The notes below the pieces were generated by a model. It was not told where the DNA came from, did not search any database, and saw only the letters and a program-made list of their open reading frames with translations. Position numbers and translations under genes: made by a program. From NCBI RefSeq assembly GCF_030362835.1, contig NZ_JAUCGQ010000001.1, positions 2,025,461 through 2,089,460 on the forward strand: a stretch of 64,000 bases of DNA. Reading direction: 5' to 3'. Shown one piece after another: positions 59,758 to 64,000 of the stretch (its first letter is position 1; each line of letters begins with the position of its first letter). The stretch comes from Cellulomonas alba. GTDB lineage: Bacteria; Actinomycetota; Actinomycetes; Actinomycetales; Cellulomonadaceae.

Positions 59758-61326
59758 GTGGGCGCATTGGCAGACCGGCTGGGGACGGCAGGCGCCGACC
59801 GCCCGCATGTCCCGCGCCTGGCGTCCCGAGCGCGGCTCGCGCTCGCGGCGTCTCCACCGGACCGGTCGTCGGCGCCCGGGCTCGTGCCACCCCGGCCGCG
59901 CGACCTCCCCGCGTCTGACGTCGGACCACGTGCGCTGCTGGACCTCCTGCTCGCCTTCGACGTCGCGGACCTGCCCGAGACCGACGTCCTCGGCGTCGTC
60001 GCCGGGTGGCAGCAGCTGATCGGCATGGCGACGGCTGCCCAGGCCGCGGTCGTGAGCGAGCTCGTCGCGCGTCGGCCCCGGACGCCGTCCCGCCCGGTGG
60101 ACGACCTCGCCTGCAGGTTGTCGACGACGTCCTACGCGGCGAGCGCGCTCGTGTCCCGGGCCGACGGTCTGGCGACCCACCCGGTGCTGGCCGACGGCCT
60201 GCGGTCGGGCGTGCTGGACCAGCGGAAGGTCGACGTGCTGCTGGACGAGATGGCGCGCCTGCCGCGCGACGACGCCGACGACGTGCTCCGCGCAGCGGTG
60301 GCCGACGCCGACGGCCTCACCGCGCCGCTGCTACGTCGGACGACGCGACGACTGGTCTCCGCGGTCGACCCGGACGCGGCGGCCAAGCGGGCGCAGAAGT
60401 CCCGCGCCGAGCGTTGCGTGCGGCTCGACTGGGCCTCCGACTCGATGGCGTGGGTGGCCGCGCTGCTGCCGGCAGCCGAGGCCGTGGCGGTGTTCTCGGT
60501 CGTCGACCTCCTGGCCGATGTCGCAGCCGCCGCCCAGGACGACCGCACGCTCGCGCAGCGGCGCGCGGACGCGTTCTCCGGGATCTTCGAGACGATCCTC
60601 GCGACGGGCGGCACCCCGGACGGGACCCGCGTGCCGACCCGGCAGGGCCGCGCCGCAGGCGTGCACCTGACGCTCGCCGCCTCGACGCTGGCCGGGCACG
60701 ACGACCTGCCGGGCGAGCTCGCCGGGTACGGCCCGATCCCCGCGCCGATCGCGCGCGACCTCGCCGCCGGCGCCGACCGCTACCGCCCGGCGCTCATGGA
60801 CGAGGACGGCCACCTCCTGGGGCTGGGGACGCACGCGATCCCGTTCCGAGATCGTCCCGCGCCGACCCGATCGCCCGGCGCGCCGCCGGCGGCATCGCCG
60901 CTCCGTCCGCCACCGCCCTCGACCGGGTACCGCCCCGGCGCCGAGCTGCGGCGGTTCGTCGTCGCGCGCGACGAGTCGTGCATGTTCCCGGGCTGTCGCC
61001 GGCCCGCCGACGGCTGCGACCTCGACCACGTCGAGCCATTCGACGGGGAGCGCAGCGCGGTCGAGCAGACGATCGCCGCGAACTTGCAACCGTTGTGCCG
61101 ACATCACCACCGCTCGAAGACGCACCACGACTGGCACATGCACCGCGACCGCGTCACGGGCGACGTCCACACCACGAGCCCCGACGGCATCACCTACGTC
61201 CGGCTCGCGACGACGGTCCTGCTGACCCGCGGGGCGTTCGAGCGCGCCCTGCCGCGAGCCGCCCACGGCGCGCTCCCCGCCCTCTCGAACCCCTCGAAGG
61301 GCGCGGACCCACCCCCGCCGTTCTGA
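59758..61326 (+). CDS. HNH endonuclease-type protein with DUF222 domain (13E12-like)
   Basis: A 522-residue protein. The N-terminal and middle parts are the helical DUF222 region (LLLAFDVADLPETDVLGVVA, GMATAAQAAVVSELVARRPR). The HNH nuclease-like motif lies at about 400-455: ARDESCMFPGCRRPADGC, DLDHVEPFDG, LQPLCRHHHRSKTHHDWHM. Some HNH metal-binding cysteines are present. Mycobacterial 13E12 relatives are SOS-linked and of unclear function. The GTG at 59758 follows AGGAAGGG. An earlier TTG at 59725 would put the SOS box inside the coding region, so it is rejected. Pro-rich linkers precede the HNH part. Confidence 0.87.
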   Translation: MGALADRLGTAGADRPHVPRLASRARLALAASPPDRSSAPGLVPPRPRDLPASDVGPRALLDLLLAFDVADLPETDVLGVVAGWQQLIGMATAAQAAVVSELVARRPRTPSRPVDDLACRLSTTSYAASALVSRADGLATHPVLADGLRSGVLDQRKVDVLLDEMARLPRDDADDVLRAAVADADGLTAPLLRRTTRRLVSAVDPDAAAKRAQKSRAERCVRLDWASDSMAWVAALLPAAEAVAVFSVVDLLADVAAAAQDDRTLAQRRADAFSGIFETILATGGTPDGTRVPTRQGRAAGVHLTLAASTLAGHDDLPGELAGYGPIPAPIARDLAAGADRYRPALMDEDGHLLGLGTHAIPFRDRPAPTRSPGAPPAASPLRPPPPSTGYRPGAELRRFVVARDESCMFPGCRRPADGCDLDHVEPFDGERSAVEQTIAANLQPLCRHHHRSKTHHDWHMHRDRVTGDVHTTSPDGITYVRLATTVLLTRGAFERALPRAAHGALPALSNPSKGADPPPPF

Positions 61327-61382
61327 CGGCGAGCCGGCGCCGAGTCAGAGACCGCCGACTCGGGAACACCGGGCCGGGGGGC

Positions 61383-61457
61383 GCCGAGTCGGGAGCATCG
61401 ACGCAGGGAGCACCGACTCAGGGAGCACCAATTCCGGGAGCACCGGCTCAGGGAACC
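61383..61457. repeat. about five degenerate tandem 15-bp repeats
   Basis: Units of CCGACTCAGGGAGCA with two or three substitutions each, directly after the DUF222-HNH gene. They run into the 3' end of the frame described at 61448-61585. An additional degenerate copy lies just left of 61383. Non-coding. Confidence 0.65.
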
Positions 61458-61585
61458 CCGGGTCGCTCGGCCTGGTCGGCGTGCACGGCGCGGCCGTAGG
61501 CGGCGACGAACAGCTCGAGCAGCGCGACCAGCCGGTCGGCGTCGTCCGCCGCGAGGACGCGCTCGTCGACTGACGGGTCGATCAG
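61448..61585 (-). pseudogene. coding-biased fragment lacking a start
   Basis: Minus-strand frame with strong third-position G/C bias: LIDPSVDERVLAADDADRLV, then ALLELFVAAYGRAVHADQAE, ending in TGA at 61448. There is no ATG, GTG or TTG in the coding-biased part; CTG at 61585 is the only option. Upstream sequence looks non-coding. It is likely the 3' remnant of a gene, or a 45-codon CTG-started ORF. Not assigned to a family. Confidence 0.35.
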
Positions 61586-61680
61586 GACGGTTCCACGACG
61601 ACGGCGGGCCTCGGGAGACCGGGCCCGCCGTCGCCGTCCCGCCCGAGCGGCGCCGCGAGCGAATGCGCAGGGCACTCGCG

Positions 61681-61686
61681 TACGTT
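61681..61686 (+). promoter_or_regulatory. -10 element (TACGTT) of leaderless membrane protein gene
   Basis: TACGTT ends 8 bases before the GTG at 61695. No ribosome site. Confidence 0.45.
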
Positions 61687-61694
61687 GGCTCGCC

Positions 61695-63320
61695 GTGACT
61701 CCTGCGGCGGGGGTGGAGGCGGCGGCACGCTCGGGCGCCCGCGCGCGGTGGCGCGTCGTCGGCGTCGAGGCGGCGGGGTGTGCGGCCGCGGCGTTGATGG
61801 CGGTCGTCGTCGTCGCGCACCTCGTGCACGCGCGGGCGTGGTTCCTGTTCGAGAACGGCGACGCGTTCACCACCGCGCTGATCACGCGCTCGCTCGCCGT
61901 GGGCCAGCCGCAGGACTGGGCGATGTCGCCCGTCCTGTTCCTGCCCGAGACGGCCGAGTACGGGCTGCTCTCCCTGCTGGGCCAGTCGGCTCGCACCACG
62001 CTGACGCTCGCGGCCCTCGTCACGTTCGTCGCGCTGTACGGCGCGATCCGGGTCGCCGCCGGCGCGCGCGGCCGGGTGAGGCGACCGGTGGCGGGCGCGC
62101 TGACGGGGTTCGGGTTCTTCTGCCTGCTCGCCCTGCTCGACGGCGGGCCCGGCCGCGCGGGCTACCAGCTCCCGTCGATGCTCGCGTCGACGACGTACTA
62201 CGCGGGGACCGTGATCGCCACGGTGCTCACGGTCGGGCTGCTCCGCCGCGTCGTCGACGCGACCGACCCCCGACGGCCGCGCGGGCCGGTCCGCGGCACC
62301 CAGGTCGCGCTCGCGCTGGTCGCGGCACTCTCGACCCTGACCAACCCGCTGTACGCCGGGTGGGCCACCGCTCCCGCCGCGCTCGTGCTCGCGGGGCTCG
62401 CGCTGCGCCGCCGGATCGCGCGGCGGGACGCGCTGACGCTCGGCCTCGTGCTCGTCGGCGCGACGGCCGTGGGCGGCGTGGCCCGCCTGCCGCTCGGCCG
62501 CTGGATCGTCGCCGACGACTCGGACTACGTCGGGTTCTCGCACTGGACACGGTCGCTGGCGCACTACGGCGGGCTCGTCACGCAGACCGCCGGCTCGGTC
62601 GCGGGCATCGCCTCGCTCGTGCTGACGGTCGGTGCGTGGCTCGCGTGCGTGCCGCTGGGCGTCGTGCTGCTGCGCCGCGGACGACCGTCGGCGGGCGCGG
62701 CGCTCGTCGCGCTCGTCGCGGTCGTCGCGCCGGTCGTCGTGCTGATGGCCGTCGTGGCCGCCGGGGCGTCCCCCGAGCGGTACCTGCAGCCGTGGGTCTT
62801 CCTCCCGGCGGTCGCACTCACGGCGGTGCCCGGTCTCGTACCCGAGGAGCGGCGCGCGGGCGCGCCCGGCACGCTGCCGCGCGAGTCGCCGGCGATCGCC
62901 GCGATCGGCATCGTCTCCGCGCTGGCGCTCGGGCTCGTGGTCGCCGCCGCGTTCGCCGTCCCGCGGCTCGCTCCCGCGCCGGCCGCCGACGCGGACGTCC
63001 GCTGCGTCGTCCGCTGGGTCGACGCGTCGGGGCGGACCGGCGCCGGCCAGTACTGGACCGTCCGGGCACCGAAGGCGGAGATCGCCGACCCGCGCCGGCT
63101 CGTCCAGGTCGACGCGCACCTGGGCGTCTATCCGTGGCTGACGAACCGCGCGGACCGCGACGGGGCCGACGTCACGTTCCTCGTCTCGGGGCCGCGCACC
63201 GCGCCGTGGGTGCTGCCCGGCGGCGCGACGACCGCCGACGCGCGGCGCGTCGACTGCGGCACGTACACGATCGACGACTTCGGCAGCCGCGTCCTCCCCC
63301 TCGCGCCGAGCCGGCCGTAG
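61695..63320 (+). CDS. large multi-pass membrane protein, possible GT-C-like
   Basis: A 541-residue protein with about 10-11 membrane helices and a soluble C-terminal domain (about 430-541). The N-terminal loop carries ENGDAFTTALITRSLAVGQP and FLPETAEYGL after helix 1, an acidic first extracytoplasmic loop similar in position to GT-C glycosyltransferases. That resemblance is structural and weak. Family not recognised. The substrate might be a lipid-linked sugar; this is guesswork. Leaderless GTG start. Confidence 0.75.
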   Translation: MTPAAGVEAAARSGARARWRVVGVEAAGCAAAALMAVVVVAHLVHARAWFLFENGDAFTTALITRSLAVGQPQDWAMSPVLFLPETAEYGLLSLLGQSARTTLTLAALVTFVALYGAIRVAAGARGRVRRPVAGALTGFGFFCLLALLDGGPGRAGYQLPSMLASTTYYAGTVIATVLTVGLLRRVVDATDPRRPRGPVRGTQVALALVAALSTLTNPLYAGWATAPAALVLAGLALRRRIARRDALTLGLVLVGATAVGGVARLPLGRWIVADDSDYVGFSHWTRSLAHYGGLVTQTAGSVAGIASLVLTVGAWLACVPLGVVLLRRGRPSAGAALVALVAVVAPVVVLMAVVAAGASPERYLQPWVFLPAVALTAVPGLVPEERRAGAPGTLPRESPAIAAIGIVSALALGLVVAAAFAVPRLAPAPAADADVRCVVRWVDASGRTGAGQYWTVRAPKAEIADPRRLVQVDAHLGVYPWLTNRADRDGADVTFLVSGPRTAPWVLPGGATTADARRVDCGTYTIDDFGSRVLPLAPSRP

Positions 63321-63380
63321 GCCGCCGCCAGCCGGAGCAGGCGGGACCTCGGTCCCAGGAGGGGAGCCTCGCCTCAGTCG

Positions 63381-63386
63381 TAGGTT
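63381..63386 (+). promoter_or_regulatory. -10 element (TAGGTT) of leaderless feoA promoter
   Basis: TAGGTT ends 7 bases before the ATG at 63394. Confidence 0.45.
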
Positions 63387-63393
63387 CGCGAGC

Positions 63394-63651
63394 ATGAACC
63401 TGGGCGAGTGGCCCGTGGCCACAGCCGGCCGAGTCGTCAGCGTCGACCTCGACCGGCGCCATCGACTTCGGCTCGGCGAGCTCGGCGTCCGACCCGGATC
63501 GCTCGTGCGCATCACCCACCGGGCCGCGTTCGGCGGTCGCGTCGTCGCGGTCGGCGCGGACCGGTTCGCGCTCGACGCGACGACGTGCGCGCGGATCGAG
63601 GTCGCCGCACCCGGCCCGGCGACGGTCGCGTCCGTGCTCCGCACGGCCTGA
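63394..63651 (+). CDS. feoA: FeoA-domain protein
   Basis: An 85-residue SH3-like FeoA domain (RRHRLRLGELGVRPGSLVRI, ALDATTCARIEVAA). FeoA assists FeoB in ferrous iron uptake; no feoB is next to it within the window. ATG at 63394; no Shine-Dalgarno, leaderless promoter. A TAGGTT/AACCT inverted repeat spans the start, but its spacing does not fit a DtxR box. Confidence 0.8.
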   Translation: MNLGEWPVATAGRVVSVDLDRRHRLRLGELGVRPGSLVRITHRAAFGGRVVAVGADRFALDATTCARIEVAAPGPATVASVLRTA

Positions 63652-63820
63652 CGGGCCACGACGTCGCTGCTCCGCACCGCCTGCCGGCCACCGCGGGAGT
63701 CCCGCGGACGCTGTGCGTCGACCCCGGCGTCGTGACCCGGCGCCCGACGCCTGACCCTCCACACCTCCGCGCAGCGCCGCGGCCGAGGGGCCATGCTGGT
63801 GGCATGCGACGGGAGGCGCC

Positions 63821-64000
63821 GTGTACGTGAACGGGCTGGGAATCTGGCACCTCGGCCTGCTCGGGGTGTTCGCGCTCGTCGTCCTGGGAGTCGTGGTGCT
63901 CGTGGTCGCGCTCGTCACGAGCGCGAGCCGACAGCCCCCGGGCGGATCTGGTCGGCCGCCCGCCGGCTACGCGGGCCAGGCGGGATACCCGGCGCCGGCC
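63821..64000 (+). CDS. small membrane protein with Pro/Gly-rich tail, 3' end cut off by window edge
   Basis: A GTG at 63821 follows GGGAGG and opens a frame without stop to the window end (60 codons visible). The product has one N-terminal membrane helix (HLGLLGVFALVVLGVVVLVV) followed by a Gly/Pro/Tyr-rich tail (GRPPAGYAGQAGYPAPA), as in small actinobacterial membrane proteins related by layout to DUF2510 or DUF4190 proteins. Not in a named family from what is visible. Confidence 0.6.
   Translation, partial: MYVNGLGIWHLGLLGVFALVVLGVVVLVVALVTSASRQPPGGSGRPPAGYAGQAGYPAPA

Noticed and set aside
63380..63405. TAGGTT...AACCT inverted repeat at feoA as a DtxR box
   Set aside because: The spacer is 10 bases instead of 5, and the right arm lies inside the coding region. 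More simply a -10 element and chance.
1..64000. tRNA, rRNA, riboswitch, IS element, integrase or phage attachment site
   Set aside because: No T-loop GGTTCGAxTCC with matching stems, no transposase or integrase motif and no recognisable riboswitch core were found by eye. A tRNAscan and Rfam run would be decisive.

Overview
The window is about 74% GC by eye, with strongly G/C-biased third codon positions, many GTG starts, GTGA/ATGA/TGATG gene overlaps, single-membrane-style lipoproteins and several promoters placed so close to the start codon that the transcripts should be leaderless. These traits, plus the gene content (GH51 arabinofuranosidase, a GH141-like beta-helix protein, DUF222-HNH, DUF2510, DUF1918, a deazaflavin-type nitroreductase, LmeA-like DUF2993), point to an actinobacterium, most likely of the Cellulomonas type. 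This is inference from content, not a database match. No rRNA, tRNA, CRISPR array, integrase or transposase was seen, so it reads as ordinary chromosome with some accessory pockets.

Layout. 1-1467: end of a sigma-70-family factor gene and its overlapping membrane partner. 1475-6085: RNA helicase HrpA, divergent from ybaK. 6937-11501: a STAS anti-sigma-antagonist behind a sigma-R-like promoter, then the overlapping sbcDC pair. 11533-19259: small envelope genes, including two paralogous exported DUF1524/HNH proteins, an LmeA-like protein, an M50-type membrane peptidase, an ECF sigma factor with an overlapping membrane partner, a deazaflavin-type nitroreductase and a DUF1918 protein. 19349-27255: an MFS exporter with a probable CTG start, an aquaporin-family channel, a coupled yciO-like / LOG-like / udgB operon, an EF-G-like GTPase and a two-domain FKBP lipoprotein. 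27493-31835: flavodoxin, NmrA-type, Gfo/Idh-type and FAD-dependent redox genes.

31909-42605 is the standout: two giant overlapping genes (1310 and 2254 residues) from one promoter, with no family I can name with confidence. The larger carries an OmpA-like segment and a long beta-rich core. A small phage-type gene lies divergently beside them (42791).

43377-50903: a ferritin-fused VIT1/CCC1 transporter, a DUF389 membrane protein, a methyltransferase, a siderophore-interacting protein behind an iron box, two lipoproteins, a 4-coumarate-CoA-ligase-like enzyme and a small membrane protein. 51045-58377 holds plant-polysaccharide genes (GH51 plus an overlapping esterase behind a palindrome; a beta-helix GH141-like protein) mixed with YunG-like, DUF2510, DUF1801 and ScoMcrA-head-like genes. 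58567-64000: GNAT, VOC, a DUF222-HNH gene behind a near-consensus SOS box, a large membrane protein, FeoA and a truncated small membrane protein at the right edge.

How it fits together: regulation can be read from sequence in several places (sigma-R-like, LexA-like and DtxR/IdeR-like sites, and a sugar-operon palindrome). Two iron genes with recognisable promoters (siderophore reduction, FeoA) and a Fe/Mn transporter suggest scattered metal homeostasis. DNA repair is represented by sbcDC, udgB and the SOS-linked HNH gene.
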